From Thiorhodovibrio litoralis (lineage in GTDB: Bacteria; Pseudomonadota; Gammaproteobacteria; Chromatiales; Chromatiaceae), in NCBI RefSeq assembly GCF_033954455.1, contig NZ_CP121473.1, positions 5,380,501 to 5,444,500 of the forward strand: a stretch of 64,000 nucleotides of DNA. The letters run 5' to 3'. The position numbers were made by a program, and so were the translations under genes. Of this stretch, positions 32,529 to 42,106 are shown in pieces. The notes below the pieces were generated by a model that was not told where the DNA came from, searched no databases, and saw only the letters and a list, made by a program, of their open reading frames with translations. Within the stretch, counting starts at the first letter, position 1. Each line of letters starts with the position of its first letter.

Positions 32529-34756
32529 TTCACCTCCAAGATCTCCAGCAAGGGCGCGAGCGATGCCTCATAGCGCCGCCATTTCGCGGTGCTGCTCTGG
32601 TACATGGGCTGGCGCACCTGGCTGACGCTGGCCGTGCGCACCGCCCGCTTGGTTTCGTGAAAGGACGCCACCTGCGCATCCCAGCCCACTCCGACAAACT
32701 CCAGCAGCCTTCGGCTCCAGATCTCCTGGTCGGCGACCAGATCCTCGTAGCGAAACTCAAAGATCCTCAGCGGCAAGACCGCGCGCCAATGGCGCATGAT
32801 CCGCTGATAGTCATTGATCTGACGCCCGATCTTGACCAGATCGAAGGCATAGCCCATGCCGGCGTGCTTGGCCTTGAAATTCTGCTGATAGTTCGACAAC
32901 GCGGTGTCGCGCGGATCGCGTTGCACATGGATGATCTTCGCACCGGGAAAGATCAAGGCAATCAGCCCCAGATGCATGAAGTTATGCGGCATCTTATCGA
33001 CCACATACGGATGCTCACTGTCATGCTGCTTCAAACCCTTGAGGTAGAAGCGCACCGCCTCCTCGCGCAGATCCGGCGTGAAATCGCCCAGACACGTCGG
33101 ATAGGGGCGCCCCTTCTTGATCACCGCCGGCAGCAACTGGGCCAGCCGCGGCATCAAGTCCAGCTCGCCGGCGCCAAAAATCGCCGGATGGGAACTGAGG
33201 ATTTGCTCCGTCAGCGTGGTGCCCGAGCGCGGCATCCCCACCACGAACACGGGCGTGCGATCACTGGCGCGGATCGGCGCCTGGCGGGCAAAAAACGCCG
33301 GGCTGTAGGCCTCGATCAATCCATCCACGCGCCGGCTAAAGGCAGCGGGATCATAATTCAACACCTTGTCGCTCAGCCGGTTGGCCAGGTGCAGGTAGTG
33401 AAACGCCCGCGCGTAGTCACCCGCCTTATCCAGCACCTCATGCAGCGCAAAGGCCATGGTCACCCGCGCGTCATCGGGTAGCAGGGAGTTATCGGCCACC
33501 CGCTCCATGGCCTCGATTGCCTTAGGGTCTTGCGGCATCTGCCGCGCATTGACCATCTGCGCGAAGGCCAGCGGATTGTGGCGCGCCGCCTCCTCAAACA
33601 GCGCGCCGGCCTCCTTGAGCTGCCCGGTCCACAGCAGCACCTGCCCCAGCTGGGTTTTCAAGCCGCCATCGCCGGGGTAGATCTCCAGCAGTTCGCGCAG
33701 CAGCGTCTCGGCGTCCTGGTACTGCCCCCGCTCGGCCAACAGCGCGGCGCGCGCCATGCGCAGGCGCACATGGTCGCCATGGGTCGCGCTGGCCTGCTCC
33801 AGCACCTCGGCGGCCTGCTCGTGGCGGCCCAGCTCGCTCAGGGCATGGACCTTGAAGCCGATCAGCACTTCCGGCTCCGGCGCCTCCAGGCGCTCGAGTT
33901 GCGCGATCACCCGTAGCACCAACAGATGATGATCGCGCGCGCGCAGCAAGTGCAGCAGCTCGCGGCGCAATAGCAGTTGCTCGCGCCACTGTTGCTCGGC
34001 GGCGCTGGGCGTGGCGCCAGGCGCGGCCAGTGTGGCCGGCTTGGGCGACTCTTCCGGCGGTAACAACGCATCGCGCAGCACGCTCACCGCCTCACCCGGG
34101 CGCTTATCCTGCGTCAGCGCGCGCGCCAGGCGCAGGCGCAAGCCGACATCCTCGGGCTGGTCATCGAGCGCGCGTTGCAACTCCGCGGCCAGCTCGGCGG
34201 TGCGCTCCAGTGCCATCAACACTCGCGCACGCCCTTGCTGCGCCTCGGGCAGCGCGGCCTTCAGCGTCAAGGCCAGATCATAGTGCTCCAGCGCTTCCTC
34301 CAACTGCTGCAAGCGCACCAGCAGCCCAGCGAGGTTGTTGTGCCATTCCGCGCGCTCGGGCTCACGCCGCACCGCCTCGCGATAATGGGCTGCCGCCTCC
34401 TCCAGGGCGCCGGCCACCAGTTCCACGGCGCCCAGGCGGCCGTATTCCACCGCGGTGGCCTCGGGCAGCGCGATGGCCGCGCGCAACCACTGCTCGGCCT
34501 GCACCCGCTCGCCGCTCACCAGCGCAGCCAAGGCGGCATCCGAAAGCCACAGCGCATCGTCGCTCGCCGGCGCGGGCACCGCGGCTAAATCCGCTGCCGC
34601 CGCGGTCGGTTGCAGCCGCCAACGCGCCAGTGCCAGCACCGTCGCCTCCGCCGGCGAGAGGGCCTCGCGTCCCGCCAACGCCTCCACCACGCGCGCATCC
34701 TCAAGCTGGCGCTGCCAGGCGCGCAGCTCCTCCAGAGCCGGTTTCGTCGGGGTCAT
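32525..34756 (-). CDS. TPR-repeat sulfotransferase, cluster B
   Basis: 743 residues from ATG 34756, chosen over the in-frame ATG at 34840 because it forms an ATGA overlap with the upstream gene and matches the start of copy A. TPR-type repeats fill the first 450 residues. The PAPS loop GMPRSGTTLTEQIL (about 507), DKMPHNF and QRDPRDTALSNYQQNF are intact. The C-terminal region (SVSQVRQPMYQSSTAKWRRYE) is nearly identical to copy A. Predicted cytoplasmic; the acceptor is inferred to be the glycosylated surface protein. Confidence 0.9.
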   Translation of the reverse strand: MTPTKPALEELRAWQRQLEDARVVEALAGREALSPAEATVLALARWRLQPTAAAADLAAVPAPASDDALWLSDAALAALVSGERVQAEQWLRAAIALPEATAVEYGRLGAVELVAGALEEAAAHYREAVRREPERAEWHNNLAGLLVRLQQLEEALEHYDLALTLKAALPEAQQGRARVLMALERTAELAAELQRALDDQPEDVGLRLRLARALTQDKRPGEAVSVLRDALLPPEESPKPATLAAPGATPSAAEQQWREQLLLRRELLHLLRARDHHLLVLRVIAQLERLEAPEPEVLIGFKVHALSELGRHEQAAEVLEQASATHGDHVRLRMARAALLAERGQYQDAETLLRELLEIYPGDGGLKTQLGQVLLWTGQLKEAGALFEEAARHNPLAFAQMVNARQMPQDPKAIEAMERVADNSLLPDDARVTMAFALHEVLDKAGDYARAFHYLHLANRLSDKVLNYDPAAFSRRVDGLIEAYSPAFFARQAPIRASDRTPVFVVGMPRSGTTLTEQILSSHPAIFGAGELDLMPRLAQLLPAVIKKGRPYPTCLGDFTPDLREEAVRFYLKGLKQHDSEHPYVVDKMPHNFMHLGLIALIFPGAKIIHVQRDPRDTALSNYQQNFKAKHAGMGYAFDLVKIGRQINDYQRIMRHWRAVLPLRIFEFRYEDLVADQEIWSRRLLEFVGVGWDAQVASFHETKRAVRTASVSQVRQPMYQSSTAKWRRYEASLAPLLEILEVK

Positions 34757-36000
34757 GGCGCCGCCTCCGCGCTCCCCGGCGCCTCCCGCGTTGCCAGGGG
34801 CGCGCGGTAGGCGTCCAACTGCGCCAGCGCCCGTGCGCACAGCGCATCACAGCCGTCCTTGAGCGCGCCGGCCGGCAGCGCCGCCGCTTCACCCTGGCGC
34901 GCCGCCCACCAGGCGGTGTTCTCCGCCAAGAGTTGCTCCTCGCTCGCGCGCACCCAGCGCTGTTGCTCAGCGCTGCCCAGGCCGGGCGCCAGTTGCCCAA
35001 GCAACAGGCCCAGCACCCGCCGCAACGCCAAGGGCGCCCCGGGCGGGGGAATCAGTAACTTGCTCAAACGCACCTCCTCGTTCGCCACCGCCACCTGCGG
35101 CAGATACGGGCGCAGCGCCTGCAGCGGCGGCGGCAGGTGCGCCAGCACCCCCGCCCGCATCCGCGCCACCCGCAGCGGGCGTCCATCGGGCAGCCGCAGT
35201 GTCAGCGGCACCGAGCCCAGCCACGGCCAGCTCAGGTCGAGTACGCCATCGCGCAGCCAAGCGTCGAGCGCGTCGAGCTGCGCCAGGCGCACCCGCAGCG
35301 GTTGCTGCCCCCCGCCCCGGGCGAATAAGCGCACGGAGGGCGGCACCGCGCGCGGATTGATCACCAAGGGCTCGCCCTCGGCGTCCGCCACCAAGGTATC
35401 GAGCAAGGGCGCCAGGTGCCAGGACGGCTCGCCCGTGCCGTCCTGGTCCACCCGTGGCGCCACCGCCACCAGCCGCCGGCCGAGCAAACTGGCACAGCAC
35501 AGGGCCGACGCCTGGGCGGGCCGCAACAGCTCCGGGTCCTGTTGCCAGGGCGCGTCCGGCGCGGCCATGGCGGCCAGCGCTTGGCGCAGCGGGCTGCGCT
35601 CCGGCAGTGCCAGCACGGGGTGCGTGGCGCGCCAGCGCGCCGACGCCTCCAGGGCATTGAGCAACGCGAGCTGCGCGTCCAGCAGCCGCTGCTGCGCGGC
35701 GGTGGTCTCCTCCGGTATTTGGCCGGGCTGCAATTGGTCATTCTCCAGCACCACCGCGCCCGGCTGGTAGCGTGGCAGCGCCTCCAGCGGCCAGCGCAGG
35801 TAGCTGCGTTTATCCCCATGCGCGGCCAGACTGTAGGCCGTCAACCCTTGTTCGCTCGCGCGCCATTGCAGATCCGCACTCATCCAAGTGCCGGCTGCCT
35901 CGAGTGCCGCCAGCAACGCCTCCAGCGCCGAGCGAACGGCGTCGCTGGCATGAATCCGACCGGCCGTCGGCGGCGCGGCTCGCGCAGTATCAGCGCCCAT
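34753..36000 (-). CDS. Conserved protein of unknown family, cluster B
   Basis: 415 residues from ATG 36000, homologous along its length to the 416-aa protein of cluster A. Shared blocks are SADLQWRASEQGLTAYSLA, DKRSYLRWPLEALP, LRPYLPQVAV, VSKLLIPPPGAPLALRRVL and LLAENTAWW. No recognised domain, signal peptide or membrane segment. It follows the terminator of the surface-protein gene and is coupled to the TPR-sulfotransferase by ATGA. The family name is unknown to me. Confidence 0.75.
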   Translation of the reverse strand: MGADTARAAPPTAGRIHASDAVRSALEALLAALEAAGTWMSADLQWRASEQGLTAYSLAAHGDKRSYLRWPLEALPRYQPGAVVLENDQLQPGQIPEETTAAQQRLLDAQLALLNALEASARWRATHPVLALPERSPLRQALAAMAAPDAPWQQDPELLRPAQASALCCASLLGRRLVAVAPRVDQDGTGEPSWHLAPLLDTLVADAEGEPLVINPRAVPPSVRLFARGGGQQPLRVRLAQLDALDAWLRDGVLDLSWPWLGSVPLTLRLPDGRPLRVARMRAGVLAHLPPPLQALRPYLPQVAVANEEVRLSKLLIPPPGAPLALRRVLGLLLGQLAPGLGSAEQQRWVRASEEQLLAENTAWWAARQGEAAALPAGALKDGCDALCARALAQLDAYRAPLATREAPGSAEAAP

Positions 36001-36018
36001 ACCATCTCTCTCATCGGT

Positions 36019-36085
36019 AAAAAAAACCCCGCTGGTGGTCGCAGCGGGGTCGGTAAAGATGGGGAGCCCACCCGGTTGGGTGGGC
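36019..36085 (-). terminator. Double-hairpin terminator/attenuator after surface-protein gene B
   Basis: On the minus strand, hairpin one is GCCCACCC/GGGTGGGC (36085-36066) and hairpin two CCCCGCTG/CAGCGGGG (36049-36027), followed by eight T (36026-36019). The order and spacing are the same as in cluster A, although loop and flanking bases differ. It separates the 945-aa surface gene (stop at 36098) from the next gene (start 36000). Confidence 0.9.
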
Positions 36086-36097
36086 TGTGCCCAAGGG

Positions 36098-38935
36098 TTA
36101 GACCAGCACGACGTCGGTGATCGCCATGCCGTCGCCCGTGAGGATGGTGCTCACATCGTTATTGGTGACGCCGTTGACAGCAACCGTTGTACCAGCTTGC
36201 ACCAGATTGCCGGTAGTAACCTCGGCGACCCAGAAGGTCCCTGCCGCACCTAAGCCGAAGGCGACGTAGGTCGCACTTGCAAGCGAGGACGCAGTTGCAG
36301 TGTTACCTCCACCCGCCGACATGGTGACGTTATTCAAGTCCGCCAGGAATGCGGTCACATTGGCATAGGTGCCGAGCAGTTGCTGCCCAGTGAGCGTTCC
36401 GCTCGTTTGGACAGCAGTCGCGCTCGCGACGGCACCACCACTGACCAAGCCAGAAGTGAGCGCCCAGACCGTTGTCGCAGCAACCGTCGCATTGGCAAAG
36501 AGCACGCTCGCATCCAGATGGATCAGATCAGTACCGCTATCTTCAAAGTTGCTGATCACATCGCCGTACTGGGTATCGGCCGTGTAGTTGAAGATGTCGC
36601 TCAAGTCGGAGGCAGTGATGGTGTCCTCGCCGACGCCACTGTTCACCTGGAAGCCGCCCGTGGTGCCAATCCGCGGCGTGACAATGGTCAGATCGATGGT
36701 GGTTTCAGTCGCTACACCATTGACCACGATGGTTCCGGCATTACCGGCGTTGTCGTCGTCGTAGGTGACACCATCGAAGAAGTCAGCGAACTGCTTGCTG
36801 GTGACCGTCAGATCGTTGTTGTCGGTATCAACCGTATCCAGGCTGCCAGAGAAGGTGAAGTCGGTCGCATCGACCGCGCCACCGGCTACCGTGAGGGTGT
36901 TGGTGCCGCCGCCGAAGTTGAGCGCGATCTCGTTGCCCGTAGCAGCGGTATCGACCGTGACATCATCATCACCATCACTCATCACGAACTGCGAGTTGTC
37001 AGCCGCGTCGTCAATATTGAGCGTGTTGTCACCGGCGCCCAAGTCCACGGCGAACTCGTCGCCAGCAGAGTCGACGGTTACGGTGTCATCGCCCTCACCG
37101 GTCTCGATGATCTGATCGTTGGCTGCGTTGCCTTGGGAAACCAAGGTGACATCACCCGTGGTCTGCGAACGAATCGAGCCCGCATCCGTGACGGTGCCAA
37201 GATCAGCGTCCTCCTCACCGGTCACCAGCAGGTCGGCGCTGTCGGTATTAATGGTGCCGCCAACGGTGATCGCGCCATCGGTCACATCGAAGGTCACGGC
37301 ATCGAAATCGCTGCCGCCCGCGCCAAAGTCAACATCGTTCAGCGTGATATCGTTCAGCGCCCCAACGGTCACCGAGAAGTTTTCATCGTCGGCTTGGATG
37401 TCCAGCGTACCGGTCTGACTGTCGCCCGTGACAAATGTCTGGCTGTCGCCGGTCAGGATGGTACTAGCACCAAAGTTGCCATCAAGCTCGATGGACGTGA
37501 CGTTATCGACGTCGCTGATGTCCAAATTCCCCGGCGTATTGACGGTCAGGTTGACATCACCGGTGACGTTGTTAATGACTTCATTACCCGTCAAAACAGC
37601 CGCTGTGAATTCAAGCGCGAAGTCACCCGTGCCACCCAAGGTCAGGCTGTCATTAATCGCATTAAGACCCACCTCGACCGTCGGCGGCGTTTCTGACTCC
37701 GCCAGATTGATGGTGAGATCATCGACACCGTTGGTCACGTCGATCACGCCGCCAGCGGTCTGGATGGTCGCGGCGGTGTTCTTCTCACCCGCCAACTCGG
37801 CGAGATCGACATCCTGATCTTCGCCGCTCATCACCATGACGCCACCCTGCGCCACATCGGTAATGTCGATGTCGCCCGTCGCCTCGCGACCATCGACAGT
37901 CGCCAGCAAGGACTCGTTATCCTCGAAGTCAACCGTGAAGCCGGTCACCTTGGTGCCCGCCACAAAGGTACCCGCATTGGTGTTATTGATCGTGACAGAA
38001 CCAGCACCACTCAAGGTCTCCGTCGGATCGTAACGATTCACCGTCACCGTCTGCCCGCCAGTGGTATGCACCATGTTCTCGGCATCCAGAACGAAGCTAC
38101 CGACTCGGGTCACCTCGAAGTTCGTCGTCTCAATGTCACGAACCTGCGGCGTCGCATTAATGCTGGCCGTGGTCGTAATCGTCAACTCATCGGCGTCAGT
38201 GGTCGTCTGATCAATGATCGAGTCGGTTGTCTGGTAGGTATCCTGCGTACCAGTACCCACGTCATTGTTCGGCGTGCCGATGAAGGTATCAACACCAGTA
38301 GTCAACGTGAAGGTGTCGCCTGCTGGTCCGGCGGCAGCGACAGCAGTGTCAACCGCAGCATCAATTTGAGCTTGGGTTGAATTTTCGTCGAGACTGTCGA
38401 CTAAGGTTGCTGCTGCATCAAGGAACTTTTGCTGATCCGCTGCGTCGAGCTCGCTGAACGGCGTGAAGCCATCGGCCTTCTGGTCGTCGTAGAACTGAAC
38501 GGAGGCGGTGATCCAGTTCTGGTAGAGCTTCTGGGTGGTGTCGACGGTGTCTTCATTCGCCCACATGCCATCGATCATTTCCATGACCAGGGTGCCGATC
38601 TCGGCAGAGTCATAGTCGGTGACGCCCAGAGCTTCCATGCGGCCCTGCCAATACTCGAAACCTGTAGCGTCTGGCGTGTCGACCTTGAAGATGTTTATGT
38701 ACAGCTCGGTGAGGAAATCGTCACCGGTCAGCGGATTGCCCTCGGCATCTTGGTACAGCTCTTGTACTCGAGCCTGGTCAAAAAAGCTGGCGGCGGTGTC
38801 GACATAGGTCAGATCGCCATTGTCGATGGCGTCCATCCAGTAGTCAGCACCTTCGTAGTCCGCAGCCGCGCCCCAGACGCCGGCGTAGATTTCGAGAACC
38901 TGCTCGAGGGTTCCGTAGGATTCTGGTCTTGCCAT
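36098..38935 (-). CDS. DUF4214 S-layer/RTX-like surface protein, cluster B (intact)
   Basis: 945 residues, with AAGGAG at 38949-38944 before the ATG. Residues 1-160 are a DUF4214-type domain (YGTLEQVLEIYAGVWG; FFDQARVQELY; EYWQGRMEALGVTDYDS; MIDGMWAN). From about 205 (TLTTGVDTFIGTPNND) begins a long array of acidic, Asn/Asp/Gly/Thr-rich beta repeats (GEGDDTVTVDSAGDEF, GDGDDDVTVDT) that look calcium-binding without perfect RTX nonapeptides. The C-terminus is hydrophobic (AITDVVLV). There is no N-terminal signal peptide, so type I secretion with a C-terminal signal is the natural route, with the ABC/HlyD pair at 61-64 kb as candidate. It is probably the major S-layer or adhesin subunit. It is the first gene of cluster B. 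Confidence 0.88.
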   Translation of the reverse strand: MARPESYGTLEQVLEIYAGVWGAAADYEGADYWMDAIDNGDLTYVDTAASFFDQARVQELYQDAEGNPLTGDDFLTELYINIFKVDTPDATGFEYWQGRMEALGVTDYDSAEIGTLVMEMIDGMWANEDTVDTTQKLYQNWITASVQFYDDQKADGFTPFSELDAADQQKFLDAAATLVDSLDENSTQAQIDAAVDTAVAAAGPAGDTFTLTTGVDTFIGTPNNDVGTGTQDTYQTTDSIIDQTTTDADELTITTTASINATPQVRDIETTNFEVTRVGSFVLDAENMVHTTGGQTVTVNRYDPTETLSGAGSVTINNTNAGTFVAGTKVTGFTVDFEDNESLLATVDGREATGDIDITDVAQGGVMVMSGEDQDVDLAELAGEKNTAATIQTAGGVIDVTNGVDDLTINLAESETPPTVEVGLNAINDSLTLGGTGDFALEFTAAVLTGNEVINNVTGDVNLTVNTPGNLDISDVDNVTSIELDGNFGASTILTGDSQTFVTGDSQTGTLDIQADDENFSVTVGALNDITLNDVDFGAGGSDFDAVTFDVTDGAITVGGTINTDSADLLVTGEEDADLGTVTDAGSIRSQTTGDVTLVSQGNAANDQIIETGEGDDTVTVDSAGDEFAVDLGAGDNTLNIDDAADNSQFVMSDGDDDVTVDTAATGNEIALNFGGGTNTLTVAGGAVDATDFTFSGSLDTVDTDNNDLTVTSKQFADFFDGVTYDDDNAGNAGTIVVNGVATETTIDLTIVTPRIGTTGGFQVNSGVGEDTITASDLSDIFNYTADTQYGDVISNFEDSGTDLIHLDASVLFANATVAATTVWALTSGLVSGGAVASATAVQTSGTLTGQQLLGTYANVTAFLADLNNVTMSAGGGNTATASSLASATYVAFGLGAAGTFWVAEVTTGNLVQAGTTVAVNGVTNNDVSTILTGDGMAITDVVLV

Positions 38936-39664
38936 TGTGAGATCTCCTTAATGGATCGATTTTATCGGTAGAGTCGGGTCAGTGTGGATTTTGGCCTTTA
39001 AGCTCGCGCGTGCGGCCGTAGTTGTGTTTTGGTCTTGAGCAACTAGCATAGCATCGGCGACGCGCGCATACCAACAGGGATACTAGATTACCGGACCATA
39101 GCTGGTCAATAGCGTAGCGTGATGTGTTATGCAAATTGCCCAATCAGTTTAGGATCATCTTCTCGCAGCGCGTTTTCATGAGGCGGCGGAAGGGTGTTAG
39201 GACCGCGAGCCAATCGCTTCGTTGCGGGCGCTTAAAGGGCGAGGTAACGGCAAATTGAGCGGTATCTTGAGGGAACCTACTGGACATTTACCTAATCCGC
39301 CTTGTGGGGCTTAGCTGGATAAGCTGGGTTGGAGGAAAGGCTGCGTTCAGAAGCATGTTGCGAAACCAGTTTGCGGGCAGTGGGGGGTAGCATAATAGCT
39401 TCTTCCTGGACCACCGTCATGCTGGACTCTAGTTGATTGGTTGCTGCACGTCAACTGTTATTTGACTTGACAAAACCGATGTAGCGCATTAAAGGCACTG
39501 GCGAAAACGGGTTATTGGCAAAAAACAGACAAGTGCTGGCTGTGGTGCGTTATGCCACGTGGCTGCAGTCCTGGTGAATCTGAACACCAGCACGCCAATT
39601 TGTTCCGCTTGATAAAAAAACCTCCCCTGCGCGTGGGGTGCGCAGTGGGAGGAGCTCTTTAAGG
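38936..39664 (-). promoter_or_regulatory. Promoter and leader region of surface-protein gene B
   Basis: 729 bp without a gene. A sigma70-like promoter TTGACC (39109-39104) and TAGTAT (39085-39080), 18 bp apart, faces the surface gene and would give a leader of about 140 bases. A plus-strand TTGACA (39467-39472) with TAAAGG 17 bp later could drive a short RNA toward the terminator at 39614. An inverted GTCAA/TTGAC pair overlaps that box. These calls are by eye. Confidence 0.45.
39614..39655 (-). terminator. Terminator after the FG-GAP/DUF4214 gene
   Basis: On the minus strand CTCCC-A-CTGCGC pairs with GCGCAGGGGAG across a 7-base loop and is followed by seven T (39620-39614). It lies just after the stop at 39665. 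Confidence 0.85.
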
Positions 39665-41947
39665 CTAGAAGCCGGTAAGCAGGTCGGGGATGCTGGCGAT
39701 GGCGGCATCGCGCGTGGCTGGATCGGCGGTGATGCCACTCAGTATCTCAGCGCCGATCTGCTGCAGACGAAGCTTCTGCGCGTCGCTAAGGCTATCGTAC
39801 TCAACATCAGCCACCACCTGCGCCTGCGCGAAGGCGAGACCAATCTCCACCAGGTGGCCGAAGCGCGCCATGTCATCGGCTGCGTCCGGGTTGGCCCAGC
39901 CACCGTTGAGCAGTGCGATAATCATCTGGTTGCGCTGCACGCGACCGGCGTCCAGCTCCCCACGCCAGAAAGCGAGCCCCTCGGCATCTGCCATGCGGCC
40001 AAAGATATTGGTGTAGAGCGCATGAATAAAGGTGTCGGTATCCTGGCCCACGGGGTACATGGCCTGGACGCCGGGCTGGTCGAAGAAACTCTGCGCGACA
40101 GTGAGCGCGACCCAGTTAGGGTCGGTGTCGATGTTGGTGGCCCAGTAAGCCAAACCGGCGGCGTCCGGGGCGTAGCCAACGGTGGCGATGTAGATTTCCA
40201 TGACCTGCCAGGCTGTGGTGGCGCGCAGGCTGTCGGCGGGGTTGTAGAGAATGCCCGCCCAACCGTTGCCGACCATGGAGTCATTGCCCTTGCCCCAGGG
40301 GGCACCGAGAGCGATGTCGGTGACAGCGTTGTTGTCGAGATCGGCCAAGGCGATGGTTGTGCCCATGCGCCCGGCGGAGAGCGGATCACCCGGGGTCGGT
40401 TTGCTCTCGGGGGCGATGATGGCAAGATCGGCCTGGATGTCGATGGCGTATTCGTCATCCCAGCTGGAACGGCCGTAAAGGACATGAACCCAGCCGTTGG
40501 TGCCACTGACGGCGAAAGAATTGGTGGTGCTGATGGCCAGGTCTGGAATGCTGTCGTCGTTGATCGGGCCAATAGCCAGGGCGTTGCCGGTCTTGAAGCC
40601 GATGCGGGCGATATCCTCGCTCAGCTGGAAGGTGCTGCTGGCCTGCTCGAACAAATCGACGCTTGCGCCCCAGCTGCCACCAAGTAATAGGTAGGCGCGG
40701 CCTTTGCCGGTGGTGCCGGACTGCCCCCAGCCGGATCGTGGGGCGCCGATGACGAGATCCGCGATGCCATCGCCATTCAAGTCGCCGGCGGCGAGACGCT
40801 CACCGGTTTGGTCGCCCTCCACCGCGCCATAGATGACGCTGGTAGCTTCGCTAAAGATGTCAACCAGATAATTAATTTGACTGCCGGTGGGTAGGATGTA
40901 GGTTGCCCCCACCTCCGCGAGGTCCATGGTGCCATGGTCGCTATCAGGGGCGCCCATGATGAGCTCGGCGGTGCCGTCGCCGTTCACGTCGGCCAGGGCC
41001 AGGGCATGCACCTGAAAGATCTCGGAGCCGATCTGATCGCCAGCGACACCGCCGGCGATCATGGCATCGAAGTTGCCGCCGTCGGCGCCGGGGTCGGTGG
41101 TGAACTCGCCACTCAGGCGCTGTCCATAGTAGACAAAGACGGCGCCATTGATGCCGCGTGGCAGGCCATCGACCAGCGGGGCGGTTGGCGGATGACTGGG
41201 GCTGTCGGTGAGGTCGTCGGCGAAGATGAGATCGGCCTGGCCGTCTGCGGTGACGTCACCGATGAGGATGTCCGTCACATGCATCGAGGAGGCGGGCAGG
41301 ATGGTGGCACCGGCGATAGTGGAGAGCGTCTGGGTGCCGGTCAGGTCGGCGGCGCCGAAGACGATGTCGATGCGGGCGTCTTCTTCCGCGACCGGAGCGT
41401 CTTGATCATTCACCCGCTGGGAGACGACGGCCAGGTCGTCGTAGCCGTCGGCGTTGAGGTCGCCAGCGGCGAGGCGGTGGCCGGCAAAGCCCTGCTGGCG
41501 GTCGCCGACCAGGGTGAGATCGGCGACGCCATCGTCGCTGGACTCGACCACGCCGAGGGGGCTGGCGATCTGGCCGCCGCCAAAGAACACGGACACCACG
41601 CCCGCCTCACTGACGCCGCGCGGACTGTCCTGGCGCGGCGCGCCGATGGCAAGGTCCTGGATGCCATCGCCGTTGAAATCCCCCACCGCCATGGCGCTGC
41701 CGAGCTGGGCCTCGCGCTGGGGGCTTTTGATCACGGTGCCAAAGCCGGTGAGCTGCGGGCTCTCCCCCACCGAAATGGGAACCGCAGCGAAAAGCGGCGC
41801 GGACACTAGGGCAGCAAGAGCGCCGGCCAGTGAGCCGGCCAGTGAGAAAGCGCGTTTGCGAGCGCGCCGGGGCTTAGCTCCAGAGGGGAAAGCGGCGGAA
41901 CAACCGGCGCCAGATGTCTGCAAAAACCTAAACCCTGGGTGTTTCAT
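39665..41947 (-). CDS. Secreted FG-GAP repeat protein with C-terminal DUF4214 region
   Basis: 760 residues from ATG 41947 (GAGG upstream); an earlier in-frame ATG at 41995 is less likely. The N-terminus has an Arg-rich stretch and a hydrophobic signal segment (SLAGSLAGALAALVSAPLFA, then AVP), so Sec export is expected. About 75-560 holds FG-GAP/integrin-alpha-like beta-propeller repeats with DxNxDxxxDL calcium loops (VGDFNGDGIQDLAIG; AGDLNADGYDDLAV; ADVNGDGTAELIMG). About 590-760 is a DUF4214-type region (VMEIYIATVGYAPDAAGL; FFDQPGVQAMYP; LYTNIFGR; LLNGGWANP). It is probably an extracellular or surface-bound structural or adhesive protein. It is followed by a good terminator. Confidence 0.88.
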   Translation of the reverse strand: MKHPGFRFLQTSGAGCSAAFPSGAKPRRARKRAFSLAGSLAGALAALVSAPLFAAVPISVGESPQLTGFGTVIKSPQREAQLGSAMAVGDFNGDGIQDLAIGAPRQDSPRGVSEAGVVSVFFGGGQIASPLGVVESSDDGVADLTLVGDRQQGFAGHRLAAGDLNADGYDDLAVVSQRVNDQDAPVAEEDARIDIVFGAADLTGTQTLSTIAGATILPASSMHVTDILIGDVTADGQADLIFADDLTDSPSHPPTAPLVDGLPRGINGAVFVYYGQRLSGEFTTDPGADGGNFDAMIAGGVAGDQIGSEIFQVHALALADVNGDGTAELIMGAPDSDHGTMDLAEVGATYILPTGSQINYLVDIFSEATSVIYGAVEGDQTGERLAAGDLNGDGIADLVIGAPRSGWGQSGTTGKGRAYLLLGGSWGASVDLFEQASSTFQLSEDIARIGFKTGNALAIGPINDDSIPDLAISTTNSFAVSGTNGWVHVLYGRSSWDDEYAIDIQADLAIIAPESKPTPGDPLSAGRMGTTIALADLDNNAVTDIALGAPWGKGNDSMVGNGWAGILYNPADSLRATTAWQVMEIYIATVGYAPDAAGLAYWATNIDTDPNWVALTVAQSFFDQPGVQAMYPVGQDTDTFIHALYTNIFGRMADAEGLAFWRGELDAGRVQRNQMIIALLNGGWANPDAADDMARFGHLVEIGLAFAQAQVVADVEYDSLSDAQKLRLQQIGAEILSGITADPATRDAAIASIPDLLTGF

Positions 41948-42106
41948 GGGCGAGGAAACCTCATGTATTTCGTGGGGAGCGCTATTATCCACCATGTCGG
42001 CCCAAAGCCAAAATCATCGTGGCACCCTCGCCAAAATCCGTGGAAATGGCGCTGCCGCAGGATGCCTTTGCCGATGCTAGATCGATGCCGCAGAAGGGCC
42101 GGGGGA

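Noticed and set aside
36380-37696. 438-aa plus-strand frame
   Set aside because: Antisense to the 945-aa surface protein; its apparent regularity follows from the repeats of the real gene. 40934-41809 and 61650-63032 are similar shadows.
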